From contig NZ_MJEH01000062.1 of NCBI RefSeq assembly GCF_001742425.1, positions 1-64,000 on the forward strand: a stretch of DNA of 64,000 nt, given 5' to 3'. Positions 1 to 11,640 of the stretch are shown here, piece after piece. Positions within the stretch are counted from its first letter, which is position 1. Each line of letters starts with the position of its first letter. Position numbers and translations under genes: made by a program. The notes beneath the pieces were generated by a model, which was given only the letters and a program-made list of their open reading frames with translations, made no database searches and was not told the origin of the DNA. The stretch is from Bacillus solimangrovi (GTDB lineage: Bacteria; Bacillota; Bacilli; Bacillales; Bacillaceae_N).

Positions 1-99
1 GATTGCTTCAATAATCTTCGCATGCCCATACATTGTCAGTCTTGTTATCTGCACTTCTTTTTGGCTTTTCTGCTCGGAAATTCGGATCGTATTCTTCAT
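1..99 (-). CDS. Unidentified protein, N-terminal fragment (runs off left edge)
   Basis: The minus strand carries ATG at 97-99 preceded by a strong AGGAGGG ribosome binding site (103-112), and the frame stays open for 33 codons to the window edge. The visible protein starts MKNTIRISEQKSQKEVQ and is charged, without a signal peptide or membrane segment. I do not recognise the family from so short a piece. The good ribosome binding site and open frame make a real gene likely, whereas an overlapping plus-strand frame here has no initiation signal. Confidence 0.6.
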   Translation of the reverse strand, partial: MKNTIRISEQKSQKEVQITRLTMYGHAKIIEAI

Positions 100-297
100 T
101 ATTATCCCTCCTAATATCTTCACTATATCACAAAAGGAGTATGGTTACGATATTTACAAAAATAACGATAAGCTATTCAATGAACCAAGTAATAATGGTT
201 AGTTGCTTCAAGTTCACTTTTTTCAGTCTACTTCGTTCTAAACTGTTAATCAAATTGTTAGCTTCTATAGAAAATTTTAATGAAATATAAACGAAAA

Positions 298-331
298 AAG
301 ATGCTGTCCTCGTTAGTAAGGACAACATCTT
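298..331 (-). terminator. Rho-independent terminator of the stalk-domain protein gene
   Basis: Two 13-base arms (298-310 and 319-331) pair with one mismatch around an 8-base loop. On the minus strand the stem is followed by a T run (complement of 294-299). It lies just past the stop codon of the minus-strand gene ending at 341. Confidence 0.85.
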
Positions 332-340
332 GTATAACAT

Positions 341-2107
341 TTAATTTTCTTCATTTTCAACAGGTTCAACCTTAATAGGCTCAATTAATAAGTTAATAGG
401 CATATTACTACCTGCAGCAGGCATGAATTGGATTTGAACACGTTCACTAAACTTTCCGGTACGATAGATGACCCCTGATTGGGCAGGTCCTTCGATTAGA
501 CCGTTATTTGTTATGTCAACAATTTTTCCATTTACGTAGAAAGCACCTGCATAACTTCCACCACGTGGGTTAATCGTGATAACCGAGTCAGCAGCAACAT
601 CTTTTAATGATATGTTGTAAAGGATACCATGATTTCCAGCGTTCACTTCTGTGTGATTTGTATAAGGATCAAAACCAAGCTGGAATGTATCTACCTTACC
701 ATCACCAATAACGATGCGCTCTTTCTCATTACCAACTTGTTCATCAACTGTCATTACACGCTCACTATAATAGAAGTGGCCAAGGTTATGATATTCATCA
801 CGTTCAGCATATGGTAATTTGTTGATTTTTTCTTTCGGTGTATTGCTGTATGTTGTCGCTACTGTGTAAGTCAATAATGAATCTGACTCTACGTCAGCAT
901 AGATTGTGACAGTATCTTTAGGCATTATTGTTTCACTTGTATTCAGTAATAAAGATTTTGTTTCACCTGGTTTCAGTGTAATAGTTTCATTTAATGGTCG
1001 ATCAAGCGTTTCTAAAAATCGTCCAACTGCATTTTTCCCTACTTGGTAAATGTACAAGTACGGTCCACCTGATCCGTAATGAGGGATTTTAACAGTTGCC
1101 GTCTTATCAGAAGGGTTGTGGACTGTAAAATGTAATGTAATTGGTTTGTCTGTGCCATTTTGCTTATGAATGGCAAAGCGTTGTGCGCCAGATAGTGAGT
1201 ATTGATAATGAATGTTCTCACCTGTAATCTGTTCTGGACTATTCACTCGAACGACTTTGTAACCTTGTTCTTTCATCTGACTTTCAATAATTGGATAAGT
1301 CAACGCATTACCAGAATTGACATCGAACTTATCACCTAAAGCAGTAAAACGTTTGTAAAATTCATCTTCGGGATAAAGTAATTCATCTTCAATTGTAATT
1401 GTTTTTGAGTATTGTCCCATTAACCCTTCAGCATCCCATGCTTTGATAGTAATCGTCTGAGGACCAGGTGTGAAGAATCCCAGTTTCTGATTGACCCATT
1501 CTGAACGGACAACTTTTTTGTCATCACTACTTAGCCCTTCATAGTAGATCGGTTCACCCATTTTATAACTATCTTTGTCTGTTCTAAAGAAAGCATTAGG
1601 TGTTTGGTTTTTAGGTACTTCAGGTTTTGAGTTTGTTGAGCCTCCGCTTACAACTTGAGAATATGTAATTACAATTGCGTTTCTTTCCTTATCAAACCCA
1701 ATAAAATCAGCAAAAGCTTCAGTAAATACTTTTAATTGTATTAACAGTGAGCCATCTTTGTTAATCGTTGTTGGTACATTAGAAGATACGTATTGATCGT
1801 TGAGAATGTATCCCTTTTTTCCTTGCTGTAATCGTAAAGTTGACTCACCTCGGGTAACGACATATTGCTTGTTCGACGAATCATATGTAAGAGTTGCGCG
1901 TAATTCATTTGCTAGTGAACGTAACGAAGCATATGATGTTCCATTCTCATTTAGATGTTCTGTTTGAGATACGCTAAATGCATTATCGTGATATATTTGT
2001 TTCGTATTAATAGGTAGAACTAATCGGTGAAATTCTTTTGCACTAACATTAATGTTTGTAGCAAAGAATAATAAGCTGCAAATGAACAGCAAACATAATC
2101 GTTTCAT
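341..2107 (-). CDS. Secreted protein with copper amine oxidase N-terminal-like (stalk) domain
   Basis: A 588-residue protein with a clear signal peptide (residues 1 to about 23, basic start then a hydrophobic stretch ending near NVSAKE), so it is exported. Residues about 30-150 show the copper amine oxidase N1-type 'stalk' fold pattern common in Bacillaceae and Paenibacillus wall-associated proteins (YASLRSLANELRATLTYD, then LLIQLKVFTEAF). Residues about 170-240 resemble a small beta-sandwich of the PKD/Big kind (SYKMGEPIYYEGLS, then TITIKAWDAEG). The remaining 350 residues are beta-rich and I cannot assign them. No catalytic motif is visible; in this family the stalk domain is structural and does not imply oxidase activity. 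ATG is preceded by GAGGAGA. It is transcribed alone and has its own terminator. Confidence 0.75.
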   Translation of the reverse strand: MKRLCLLFICSLLFFATNINVSAKEFHRLVLPINTKQIYHDNAFSVSQTEHLNENGTSYASLRSLANELRATLTYDSSNKQYVVTRGESTLRLQQGKKGYILNDQYVSSNVPTTINKDGSLLIQLKVFTEAFADFIGFDKERNAIVITYSQVVSGGSTNSKPEVPKNQTPNAFFRTDKDSYKMGEPIYYEGLSSDDKKVVRSEWVNQKLGFFTPGPQTITIKAWDAEGLMGQYSKTITIEDELLYPEDEFYKRFTALGDKFDVNSGNALTYPIIESQMKEQGYKVVRVNSPEQITGENIHYQYSLSGAQRFAIHKQNGTDKPITLHFTVHNPSDKTATVKIPHYGSGGPYLYIYQVGKNAVGRFLETLDRPLNETITLKPGETKSLLLNTSETIMPKDTVTIYADVESDSLLTYTVATTYSNTPKEKINKLPYAERDEYHNLGHFYYSERVMTVDEQVGNEKERIVIGDGKVDTFQLGFDPYTNHTEVNAGNHGILYNISLKDVAADSVITINPRGGSYAGAFYVNGKIVDITNNGLIEGPAQSGVIYRTGKFSERVQIQFMPAAGSNMPINLLIEPIKVEPVENEEN

Positions 2108-2319
2108 AATGAATCTCCTCTTTAAAAAATTGAATTGTAGTGAATGTGAAGGTTTAGCGGATAAGCAAGTATTGCACTCATCTTTTTCAATTTAATGTGG
2201 ATAACCAAAACTAGGTTAATACAACAAAATTAAAAAAAGATAATCTGTACAATAGTATGCGATTGAATACAGAAATAGGCAACATTTTTGGAGGAATCGA
2301 AATAAAAATGAAATAAAAA

Positions 2320-2350
2320 ACACATTTGTGCATCAAAGTCACAAATGTGT
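2320..2350 (-). terminator. Terminator of glutathione peroxidase gene
   Basis: A perfect 11-bp stem (ACACATTTGTG, 2320-2330, with 2340-2350) is followed on the minus strand by a T-rich run. It starts immediately after the stop codon of the gpx-type gene. Confidence 0.9.
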
Positions 2351-2356
2351 TATGGT

Positions 2357-2839
2357 CTATTTTGCTAATAGTTTACGAATATCATCTTCTAGCTTGTCAG
2401 GGTTAGTTGCAGGTGCATAGCGTTCTTCTACAACACCATCACGGTTAATTAGAAACTTTGAAAAGTTCCATTTAATTTCTGATGTAAGAAGTCCATTCTT
2501 TTCATTAATCAGATATTTAAAGAGTGGGTGAGCGTTCTTCCCTTTTACAATTGTTTTCGAAAACATCGGAAAGTCTACACCATAGTTTAACTTACAAAAC
2601 TCTTCAATCTGGTCATCTTCAGCAAATTCTTGGTTCATAAATTGGTCACTTGGAAACCCAAGAACGGTAAATCCTTCATCTTTATATTGGTCATATAGCT
2701 TTTGTAGTCCTTCAAATTGAGGAGTAAAGCCACATTTACTAGCTGTATTTACAATTAAGATAACGTTTCCTCTATAATCAGAAAGGGATTGTTGCTTACC
2801 AGTTATTGTCGTTACTTCAAAATCATAGACAGTTGTCAA
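2357..2839 (-). CDS. bsaA: Glutathione peroxidase-family thiol peroxidase (BsaA-like)
   Basis: About 160 residues, the usual length for bacterial Gpx/BsaA proteins, which reduce peroxides using a cysteine (usually with thioredoxin in Firmicutes). The catalytic Cys lies in NTASKCGFTPQ, the conserved Gln in GFPSDQFMNQE, and the Trp-Asn pair in KWNFSKFL. The FPSDQF segment has Ser where many homologues have the second Cys (FPCNQF), so the resolving thiol may be missing or elsewhere. I chose the TTG at 2837-2839 because it sits at the right distance from GGAGG and gives the start MTTVYDFEVTTITG expected for the family; an in-frame TTG five codons upstream overlaps the ribosome binding site. Monocistronic. 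Confidence 0.88.
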   Translation of the reverse strand: MTTVYDFEVTTITGKQQSLSDYRGNVILIVNTASKCGFTPQFEGLQKLYDQYKDEGFTVLGFPSDQFMNQEFAEDDQIEEFCKLNYGVDFPMFSKTIVKGKNAHPLFKYLINEKNGLLTSEIKWNFSKFLINRDGVVEERYAPATNPDKLEDDIRKLLAK

Positions 2840-2994
2840 TTCTCCAACCTCCAATAAAAATATTAGATATTACTGATTGAAATGCAACCTTATTATAATA
2901 TAGTTTGTACAATTAGCATAACATTAAGTGGTAAAGATGAGAATTTAAGATAGAAAAGTATTGATGCTATCATGAATATAGGTGAAATACATCA

Positions 2995-3023
2995 TTGACA
3001 TCCCAATCTAGAGCGCTTACAAT
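2995..3023 (+). promoter_or_regulatory. Sigma-A promoter of the hut operon with overlapping cre-like site
   Basis: TTGACA (2995-3000), a 17-bp spacer and TACAAT (3018-3023) form a near-consensus sigma-A promoter about 80 bases before hutP. A cre-like 14-mer, 3008-3021 (CTAGAGCGCTTACA), overlaps the -10 element and matches the TGWNANCGNTNWCA consensus at all but the first two positions. CcpA repression here is inferred; it fits the known catabolite repression of hut in Bacillus subtilis. Confidence 0.75.
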
Positions 3024-3030
3024 TTATAGT

Positions 3031-3065
3031 AGTTATTAGTTATTAGTTATTAGTTATTAGTTATT
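3031..3065 (+). repeat. Five perfect tandem copies of the heptamer AGTTATT
   Basis: Positions 3031-3065 consist of five uninterrupted AGTTATT units directly downstream of the hut -10 element, so they would form the start of the hutP leader RNA. Seven-base units of this kind change copy number by slippage. No function is known to me. Confidence 0.95.
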
Positions 3066-3102
3066 TTAGAAAACCGTAGCAATTAGAAATGAGTGTTTAT
3101 TC

Positions 3103-3534
3103 ATGTCATTATCTGAAGAACGTCGAATAGGACGTCATGCTGTTCTTCTTGTGCTTAATAGTGAAGAAGATATGCTTCATAAGCTCAATTGGAAAAGCGC
3201 TATTGGAAAAGTCGGCTCAATGGAATCGAATAAAGTAGTTGCTGCGATTGAAACAGCAGCAAAGCGAAATAAAATTATAAATTCAGATGTATATCGTGAA
3301 GCACATGCTTTGTATCATGCTATAATGGAGGCCCTTCATGGAGTTACAAGAGGGCAGGTGCAATTAGGTAGTGTCCAACGAACAGTAGGGTTAAAGTTTG
3401 CTATTCTTCGTGGAAATCCATATGAGAATGAAGTAGAAGGTGAATGGATTGCAGTGGCACTATATGGTACGATTGGTGCACCTGTTAGGGGTTCAGAGCA
3501 TGAAGCAATCGGATTAGGTATTAATCACATTTAA
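3103..3534 (+). CDS. hutP: HutP, histidine-responsive RNA-binding antiterminator
   Basis: 143 residues, close to the 148-151 of characterised HutP. HutP binds L-histidine and Mg2+, then binds UAG-type triplets in nascent hut RNA and prevents the terminator between hutP and hutH from forming. Family landmarks are present: RRIGR near the N-terminus, the metal/histidine-binding His68 and His72 in [21 protein letters not shown]-like [17 protein letters not shown], and the C-terminal GLGINHI. The start ATG has only a weak ribosome binding site. It is the first gene of the operon, with the target RNA about 15 bases after its stop. Confidence 0.95.
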   Translation: MSLSEERRIGRHAVLLVLNSEEDMLHKLNWKSAIGKVGSMESNKVVAAIETAAKRNKIINSDVYREAHALYHAIMEALHGVTRGQVQLGSVQRTVGLKFAILRGNPYENEVEGEWIAVALYGTIGAPVRGSEHEAIGLGINHI

Positions 3535-3549
3535 ATAAAACTATGCCCA

Positions 3550-3624
3550 TAGTTTAGTAGTTAGATATTAGGGGGCTGTATTTTGAAATCATAATGATTT
3601 CGAGTACAGCCTCTTTTTGTTTTT
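3550..3624 (+). promoter_or_regulatory. HutP-controlled attenuator: UAG triplets plus terminator
   Basis: Five TAG triplets lie at 3550, 3555, 3558, 3562 and 3569, the kind of spaced NAG motifs that HutP hexamers bind. They are followed at once by a hairpin: outer stem 3574-3580 with 3605-3611, inner stem 3585-3590 with 3596-3601, then TCTTTTTGTTTTT. The overlap of the last TAG with the hairpin base suggests that HutP binding competes with terminator folding. A second cre-like sequence (TGAAAGCGTTTGTG, 3638-3651) follows; its right half is weak. Confidence 0.85.
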
Positions 3625-3703
3625 ACACTTTAGTTAATGAAAGCGTTTGTGACTTATAAAGTATTTGAGGACTGTGATAAGTAAGAAAGGGGATATGTGA
3701 AAA

Positions 3704-5218
3704 TTGGTAACGTTAAATGGAGAATCGTTGACATTAGCTGAACTTAAATCGGTTTTATATGATAACGAGCTAGTTACAGCATCAATTAAAAGTATGCAAA
3801 AGGTTGGAGAAAGCCGTAAAGCAGTAGAGCGAATTGTAGAAAACGGAGAAATTGTGTATGGAATTACGACAGGGTTTGGGAAGTTTAGTGATGTATTGAT
3901 TGATAAGAAAGATGTTGAAGAACTTCAGCTCAATTTAATACATTCGCATGCATGTGGTGTAGGAGAACCTTTTCCTGAAGTCGTATCTCGAGCAATGATC
4001 GTGCTACGTGCAAATGCATTATTAAAAGGGTTTTCAGGAGTAAGACCACTCATCATAGAAAATCTCATCCATCTTGTCAACGCAAACATCCATCCTGTTA
4101 TTCCTCAGCAAGGTTCACTTGGTGCAAGTGGTGACTTAGCTCCATTATCACATTTGGCGCTTGTGTTAATGGGGGAAGGAGAGGTTTTTTATAAGGGAGA
4201 GCGTATTCCTTCATTACAAGCTCTATTAAAAGAAGATATATTCCCAGTAACATTAACCGCAAAAGAAGGATTAGCACTTATTAATGGTACACAAGCAATG
4301 ACTGCTATGGGAGTAGTTAATTATCTAGAAGCAGAACAACTAGCATATCAGTCAGAGGCAATTGCTTCAGTCACATTAGAAGCTTTGCAAGGAATCATTG
4401 ATGCATTTGATGAAGATGTTCATTTGGCTCGAGGTTATAAAGAACAGGTTGATGTGGCGAAGCGTATTAGAAAATATGTTAAGGACAGTAAGCTTATTTC
4501 CCGACAAGGAGAGCTACGCGTCCAAGATGCTTATTCATTGAGATGTATTCCGCAAGTTCATGGTGCAACATGGCAAGCGCTTAATTATGTGAAAGAAAAA
4601 CTAGAAATCGAAATGAATGCGGCAACGGATAATCCGCTAATCTTTGAAGATGGTAACAAAGTTATTTCAGGTGGTAATTTCCATGGTCAGCCTATTGCGA
4701 TTGCAATGGATTTCTTGAAAATTGCTGTAGCTGAACTTGCTAACATTTCTGAACGTCGTATTGAACGACTCGTAAATCCACAGCTCAATGACTTGCCACC
4801 GTTTCTAAGTCCAGAACCGGGATTGCAGTCAGGAGCAATGATTATGCAGTATTGTGCAGCTGCGCTAGTATCTGAAAACAAAACATTGGCTCATCCTGCT
4901 AGTGTCGATTCAATTCCTTCATCAGCAAATCAAGAAGATCATGTCAGTATGGGTACAATCGGTGCTCGTCATGCATATCAAATTATTCAAAATGTACGGC
5001 AAGTAATATCTATTGAAGCTATATGTGCAATGCAAGCAGTTGAAATTAGAGGAAAGGAAAAGATGGCGCCACTTACAAGACAAATCTTTGAAAAAGGTCG
5101 TACAGTTGTTCCATTCATTGAAAAAGACCGCGTATTCTCAAAGGATATTGAAGCAATGAAAGATTTGTTACAGCAATCTTCAGTGGATCTCGCCATTCAA
5201 ACACATACAAAATCGTAA
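3704..5218 (+). CDS. hutH: Histidine ammonia-lyase
   Basis: 504 residues; deaminates L-histidine to urocanate, the first step of the hut pathway, in the cytoplasm. The Ala141-Ser142-Gly143 triad that cyclises into the MIO electrophile lies in [16 protein letters not shown]. Other family signatures include [10 protein letters not shown], the IPQQGS and GNFHGQP segments and the late [12 protein letters not shown]. The start is TTG (3704-3706), supported by AAAGGGGA ten bases upstream; no nearby ATG is in frame. It is downstream of the HutP attenuator, so it is expressed when histidine is present, and is followed by hutU after 103 bases. Confidence 0.97.
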   Translation: MVTLNGESLTLAELKSVLYDNELVTASIKSMQKVGESRKAVERIVENGEIVYGITTGFGKFSDVLIDKKDVEELQLNLIHSHACGVGEPFPEVVSRAMIVLRANALLKGFSGVRPLIIENLIHLVNANIHPVIPQQGSLGASGDLAPLSHLALVLMGEGEVFYKGERIPSLQALLKEDIFPVTLTAKEGLALINGTQAMTAMGVVNYLEAEQLAYQSEAIASVTLEALQGIIDAFDEDVHLARGYKEQVDVAKRIRKYVKDSKLISRQGELRVQDAYSLRCIPQVHGATWQALNYVKEKLEIEMNAATDNPLIFEDGNKVISGGNFHGQPIAIAMDFLKIAVAELANISERRIERLVNPQLNDLPPFLSPEPGLQSGAMIMQYCAAALVSENKTLAHPASVDSIPSSANQEDHVSMGTIGARHAYQIIQNVRQVISIEAICAMQAVEIRGKEKMAPLTRQIFEKGRTVVPFIEKDRVFSKDIEAMKDLLQQSSVDLAIQTHTKS

Positions 5219-5321
5219 ATAGATAATGCAATGTTGGTTATATGTCTTTTGGAAATAGAAGCGTTTCAAGTGCTTAATTAGTGTCAGCGAATTATGAAAT
5301 GAATTTAAAGGAGGAAGAAGA

Positions 5322-6983
5322 ATGGAAACAACAAAGCGAAACATTGTTGCAAAAAAAGGGTTAGAACTTGAATGCAAAGGATGGGAACAGGAAGCTGTCT
5401 TGCGTATGTTATACAACAATCTTGATCCAGATGTAGCTGAGAAACCAGAAGATCTTGTTGTGTATGGAGGGATTGGGAAGGCAGCACGAAACTGGGAATC
5501 TTTTGATGCAATTGTAGACCAATTACGAACACTTGAAGCAGATGAGACATTGCTCGTGCAATCAGGAAAGCCTGTAGGTCGATTCAAAAGTCACCGTCAT
5601 GCACCAAGAGTGTTGCTATCGAACTCAGTGTTAGTTCCGAAATGGGCAAATTGGGAAACGTTCAATGAGCTTGAAAAAGAAGGCTTAATGATGTACGGAC
5701 AAATGACAGCAGGAAGCTGGATTTATATTGGAACACAAGGGATTTTGCAAGGGACGTATGAGACTTTTGCAGCTGTTGCAAAAAAACACTTTAATAATAG
5801 TTTACGAGGCACGATTACATTAACTGCTGGCCTAGGTGGAATGGGTGGTGCTCAACCACTTTCTGTAACGATGAATGGCGGTGTTGTCATTGCCGTGGAT
5901 GTTGATGAATCGCGAATCGAAAAACGATTGAAAACGAAATATTGTGACCGATTGACTCATTCGATTGATGAAGCAATTGAATGGGCAGAGCAAGCAAAGA
6001 GTAACAAAGAACCACTTTCAATTGGACTTGTTGGAAATGCAGCAGAGGTTCACCATGAATTATTAAAACGTAATGTGAAAATCGATATCGTAACGGATCA
6101 AACGTCTGCACACGATCCGTTAAATGGCTATATTCCAGAAGCAATGTCACTAGCTGAAGCAGAAGAACTACGTAAAACAAATCCAGACAGGTATGTTCAA
6201 CTTGCCAATCAAAGTATGAAAAATCACGTTGAAGCGATGCTTGAGTATCAAAAGCGAGGATCCATCGTGTTTGATTATGGTAATAATATTCGTCAAGTAG
6301 CTAAGGATGAGGGTCTTGAAGCTGCATTTGATTTTCCTGGTTTTGTACCAGCATATATTCGACCATTATTCTGCGAAGGAAAGGGACCATTCCGTTGGGC
6401 AGCATTATCAGGTGATCCTGAAGATATTTATCGTACAGATGCATTGATTAAAGAGTTATTTCCAGAAAATGAAGCTTTGTGTCGTTGGATTGATATGGCA
6501 CAAGAGCAAGTTGCATTTCAAGGGTTGCCGTCTCGAATTTGTTGGTTAGGTTATGGTGAACGTAAAAAGATGGGATTAGCGATTAATGAACTTGTGAAAA
6601 AAGGCGAGTTAAAAGCACCAATTGTCATTGGGCGTGACCATTTAGATTGTGGGTCTGTTGCGTCACCGAATCGTGAAACAGAAGCTATGAAAGACGGAAG
6701 TGATGCAGTTGGAGATTGGGCGATTCTTAATGCGCTCATCAATACGGCAGGAGGAGCAAGCTGGGTATCTGTTCATCATGGTGGTGGTGTAGGTATGGGT
6801 TATTCGCTTCATGCTGGAATGGTAGTCGTTGCAGATGGAACAGATTTAGCACAAGAACGTCTTGAACGAGTGTTAACTACTGATCCAGGAATGGGCATTA
6901 TTCGTCACGCTGATGCAGGTTATGAACGTGCGAAGGAAGTAGCGAAAGAACGTGGCGTTAACATCCCAATGGATAGCAATTAA
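5322..6983 (+). CDS. hutU: Urocanate hydratase (urocanase)
   Basis: 553 residues, the normal length; converts urocanate to imidazolonepropionate using tightly bound NAD+. The NAD-binding glycine-rich segment [14 protein letters not shown] is near residue 170, and the active-site Cys is in [12 protein letters not shown] near residue 405. [17 protein letters not shown] and the C-terminal [13 protein letters not shown] are also typical. ATG follows a strong GGAGGAAG site. The hutH-hutU gap holds an imperfect palindrome around GAAGCGTTTC that is only a weak cre candidate. Confidence 0.97.
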   Translation: METTKRNIVAKKGLELECKGWEQEAVLRMLYNNLDPDVAEKPEDLVVYGGIGKAARNWESFDAIVDQLRTLEADETLLVQSGKPVGRFKSHRHAPRVLLSNSVLVPKWANWETFNELEKEGLMMYGQMTAGSWIYIGTQGILQGTYETFAAVAKKHFNNSLRGTITLTAGLGGMGGAQPLSVTMNGGVVIAVDVDESRIEKRLKTKYCDRLTHSIDEAIEWAEQAKSNKEPLSIGLVGNAAEVHHELLKRNVKIDIVTDQTSAHDPLNGYIPEAMSLAEAEELRKTNPDRYVQLANQSMKNHVEAMLEYQKRGSIVFDYGNNIRQVAKDEGLEAAFDFPGFVPAYIRPLFCEGKGPFRWAALSGDPEDIYRTDALIKELFPENEALCRWIDMAQEQVAFQGLPSRICWLGYGERKKMGLAINELVKKGELKAPIVIGRDHLDCGSVASPNRETEAMKDGSDAVGDWAILNALINTAGGASWVSVHHGGGVGMGYSLHAGMVVVADGTDLAQERLERVLTTDPGMGIIRHADAGYERAKEVAKERGVNIPMDSN

Positions 6984-7076
6984 TAGGAACGGTGAAATAA
7001 CGGGAAGCAATGAAACTAGTTTATACACGATTATAAATGCTGAATAGACCTCATAAAAATTATTAGACTATCATAA

Positions 7077-9323
<2,247 letters not shown>

Positions 9324-9324
<1 letters not shown>

Positions 9325-9361
9325 CTGGAGGGAGCATAGTTAGCTCCTCTCCAGTTTTTTT
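9324..9361 (+). terminator. hut operon terminator
   Basis: Stem arms 9324-9335 and 9343-9355 (ACTGGAGGGAGC with GCTCCTCTCCAGT, one bulge) are followed by TTTTTTT. It begins at the last base of the hutG stop codon. Confidence 0.92.
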
Positions 9362-9367
9362 ATTATA

Positions 9368-10375
9368 TTATTTTGTAGCTTTCTGTATTTTTTTAATCAT
9401 TTTTAATGAACGACCTGTACCGATAGCAACAGATTCTAATGGATTAGGAGCTATGTGGACGGGCACAATGATCTCGTTGCTCAACCATTCTTGGATACCA
9501 TGTAATAATGCACCTCCACCAGAGATAACGACACCATGATCTACAATTTCACCACTTAGCTCAGGGGGACAATCTTCTAAAGTCGTACGGATTGTTTCAA
9601 GGATCTGTAAAAGTGATTCCTTAATAGACTCTTGTATTTCAGTTGAACGAAGCTCAATCGTTTTGGGAAGTCCATTTACAAGATTACGTCCTCGCACTTG
9701 GATTGTTAATTCCTCATGCTCAACAAGTGCATAACCGATTTCCATCTTAATTTGCTCTGCTGTGCGCTCTCCGATTAAGACGTTATATTTCTTTTTAACG
9801 TAAGAGCAAATATTATCATCAAGTTGATCTCCTCCAACTCGAATCGATTGTGCTGTAACGATTCCACCGAGTGAGATAATGGCAACCTCTGTTGTACCTC
9901 CACCAATATCAACTATTGCATTTGCCATAGGTTCATCAACAGGTAAGTCTGCTCCAATAGCTGCTGCGACAGGTTCTTCAATTAAGTTAATCGTTTTTGC
10001 TCCAAAACTCTTAATTGCATCGTGAATAGCTCTGCGTTCAACAGATGTTGAACCAGAAGGAGTACATACAACGACATTTGGTTTTCGAAGTGAGCGACCT
10101 AGTTTCTTACTAGAGGTTTGCATGATTTTTTTTAACATTTCAGTTGTTACGTCAAAATCTGCAATTACTCCATCCTTTAGTGGTCGAACTGAAACGATGT
10201 TACTAGGTGTTTTTCCAACCATATCTTTTGCTTCAGTTCCAACTGCTAGAACTTGATTTGATTTTATATCAATTGCCGCAACAGACGGCTCATTATAAAT
10301 AACTCCTTTGTTCTTACTATATACAATGATATTTGCTGTTCCTAAATCAATTCCGATATCTGTAGTTGAAAACAT
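9368..10375 (-). CDS. mreBH: MreBH, actin-like cell-shape protein
   Basis: 335 residues from the ATG at 10373-10375, equal in length to B. subtilis MreBH. A GTG three codons upstream is in frame but overlaps the GGTGG ribosome binding site. It is an actin/Hsp70-fold ATPase that forms membrane-associated filaments guiding lateral wall synthesis. Nucleotide-binding motifs are clear: phosphate 1 [11 protein letters not shown]-like [11 protein letters not shown], phosphate 2 [12 protein letters not shown], adenosine motif [12 protein letters not shown]. The sequence tracks B. subtilis MreBH more closely than MreB or Mbl over long stretches, such as the C-terminal [13 protein letters not shown]. 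It is a single gene, convergent with hut and divergent from thi. Confidence 0.9.
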   Translation of the reverse strand: MFSTTDIGIDLGTANIIVYSKNKGVIYNEPSVAAIDIKSNQVLAVGTEAKDMVGKTPSNIVSVRPLKDGVIADFDVTTEMLKKIMQTSSKKLGRSLRKPNVVVCTPSGSTSVERRAIHDAIKSFGAKTINLIEEPVAAAIGADLPVDEPMANAIVDIGGGTTEVAIISLGGIVTAQSIRVGGDQLDDNICSYVKKKYNVLIGERTAEQIKMEIGYALVEHEELTIQVRGRNLVNGLPKTIELRSTEIQESIKESLLQILETIRTTLEDCPPELSGEIVDHGVVISGGGALLHGIQEWLSNEIIVPVHIAPNPLESVAIGTGRSLKMIKKIQKATK

Positions 10376-10541
10376 TTCTTCCACCCAATCTATTATAGTA
10401 AATTTAACAATCTCCTATAATTTTTCTAGTCCTGATGGCACATTTGTGGGGGTTTAGAAAAAGATATATGAATAATAAATACTGGAAATTACAATATGTC
10501 ACATGGAAAATGAACTTGTATTTCGTTCTCAGTAGTAAAGT

Positions 10542-10570
10542 TTGACAACAATAAAGTCGCAAGCTATGAT
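10542..10570 (+). promoter_or_regulatory. Sigma-A promoter of the thi operon
   Basis: TTGACA (10542-10547), exactly 17 bases, then TATGAT (10565-10570) lie about 20 bases before the TPP aptamer. Confidence 0.88.
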
Positions 10571-10587
10571 GAAATTACAATTTAAAG

Positions 10588-10690
10588 AAGTCCACTAGGG
10601 GCGCCAAAAAATGGCTGAGATAAGGAGTAATCCTTAGTCCCTCATAACCTGATCTGGTTAGTACCAGCGTAGGGAAGTGGAGTCGGTGTT
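10588..10690 (+). promoter_or_regulatory. TPP riboswitch (Thi-box) aptamer
   Basis: The conserved thi-box core is present in order: AGGGGCGCC near 10597, GGCTGAGAT at 10613-10621, a variable P3 hairpin around AGTAATCCTT, ACCTGATCTGG at 10638-10648, then GTACCAGCGTAGGGAAGTGG. The aptamer senses thiamine pyrophosphate and controls thiDME. Its position between a good promoter and a terminator indicates transcriptional control. Confidence 0.95.
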
Positions 10691-10731
10691 GAGATATGAT
10701 CTCATTTAAGATATTAGAATGCGTAATTCAA

Positions 10732-10761
10732 AAACCGCTCCAGTTCAGGGGTGGTTTTTTT
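10732..10761 (+). terminator. Riboswitch expression-platform terminator
   Basis: AACCGCTCC pairs with GGGGTGGTT (two G-U pairs) around a 5-6 base loop and is followed by TTTTTTT. It lies between the TPP aptamer and thiD, as expected of an OFF switch. Confidence 0.9.
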
Positions 10762-10821
10762 TATATGGTCATTAATCTACCCTTTCCCTAGTGATTTCTA
10801 AATTTGAGGAGGTTTAACTTG

Positions 10822-11628
10822 ATGGAACAAGCATGTGCATTGACAATAGCAGGAACGGATCCAAGTGGTGGAGCAGGGATTCAGGCTGATTTGAAGACAT
10901 TTCAAGAATTAGATGTGTATGGAATGTCTGTTATTACTTCCGTTGTCGCTCAAAATACGATGGGAGTAAAAGATTGTATTCATCTACCGGTTACTTTTAT
11001 TGAGAAACAGCTAGATAGTGTAATTGAAGATATTTCCCCACATGCAATAAAATCAGGCATGATCGCATCAACTGAAATGATTGAACTCATTTATTCAAAA
11101 TTAGCGAATGCAGATGTTCCATATGTTATTGATCCGGTAATGGTAGCAACGAGTGGAGATCCACTAATCGACCAGAAGGCAAGAAATTGTCTAAGAGAGA
11201 AGTTAATTCCAATTACATCTATTGTAACTCCGAATATTCCAGAAGCTGAAGTACTAGTAGAAAGAGAGATTCATACACAAGAAGATATGGAAGAATCTGC
11301 AAAAATCATAGTGCATCAACTGGGTGCCGATGCAGTTGTAGTAAAAGGGGGACATATGGATGGTGATGCGTTAGATATTTTTTATGATGGGAAGGAAATT
11401 GTCACATTAAGATCTCCACGATTTTTGACAAAACATACGCACGGAACAGGGTGTACGTTCTCAGCAGTGATTACAGCAGAGTTAGCAAAAGGTGCTTCAA
11501 CCCATGAAGCTGTCCAAACAGCAAAAAAGTTTATATCTGCTGCGATTGAGCATACGTTAGGACTTGGTAAGGGTAATGGACCAACGAATCATTGGGCTTA
11601 TCAAAAATCATTAACTCAAAAGTTGTAG
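10822..11628 (+). CDS. thiD: Hydroxymethylpyrimidine (phosphate) kinase
   Basis: 268 residues from the ATG at 10822, nine bases after GAGGAGG; the in-frame TTG at 10804 overlaps that site. A ribokinase-fold enzyme phosphorylating HMP and HMP-P for thiamine synthesis. The signature TIAGTDPSGGAGIQADLKTF opens the protein, with DPVMVATSGD near residue 110 and the anion-hole HTHGTGCTFSA near residue 210. Family members can also phosphorylate pyridoxal, but the TPP riboswitch and the following thiM and thiE argue for ThiD. Confidence 0.93.
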   Translation: MEQACALTIAGTDPSGGAGIQADLKTFQELDVYGMSVITSVVAQNTMGVKDCIHLPVTFIEKQLDSVIEDISPHAIKSGMIASTEMIELIYSKLANADVPYVIDPVMVATSGDPLIDQKARNCLREKLIPITSIVTPNIPEAEVLVEREIHTQEDMEESAKIIVHQLGADAVVVKGGHMDGDALDIFYDGKEIVTLRSPRFLTKHTHGTGCTFSAVITAELAKGASTHEAVQTAKKFISAAIEHTLGLGKGNGPTNHWAYQKSLTQKL

Positions 11629-11640
11629 AGGTGGGAGAAT

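Noticed and set aside
33-290. Plus-strand 85-codon frame at the left edge
   Set aside because: No ribosome binding site, low-complexity hydrophobic/Ser-rich product, and it overlaps a minus-strand gene with a strong site.
341-2107. Copper amine oxidase activity for the secreted protein
   Set aside because: Only the non-catalytic N-terminal stalk-like domain is present; no oxidase catalytic domain is visible.
3031-3065. Short tandem repeats as a possible CRISPR array
   Set aside because: Units are seven bases with no spacers; this is a simple tandem repeat.
5250-5275. cre site in the hutH-hutU gap
   Set aside because: Only about 10 of 14 consensus positions match and the right half is poor.
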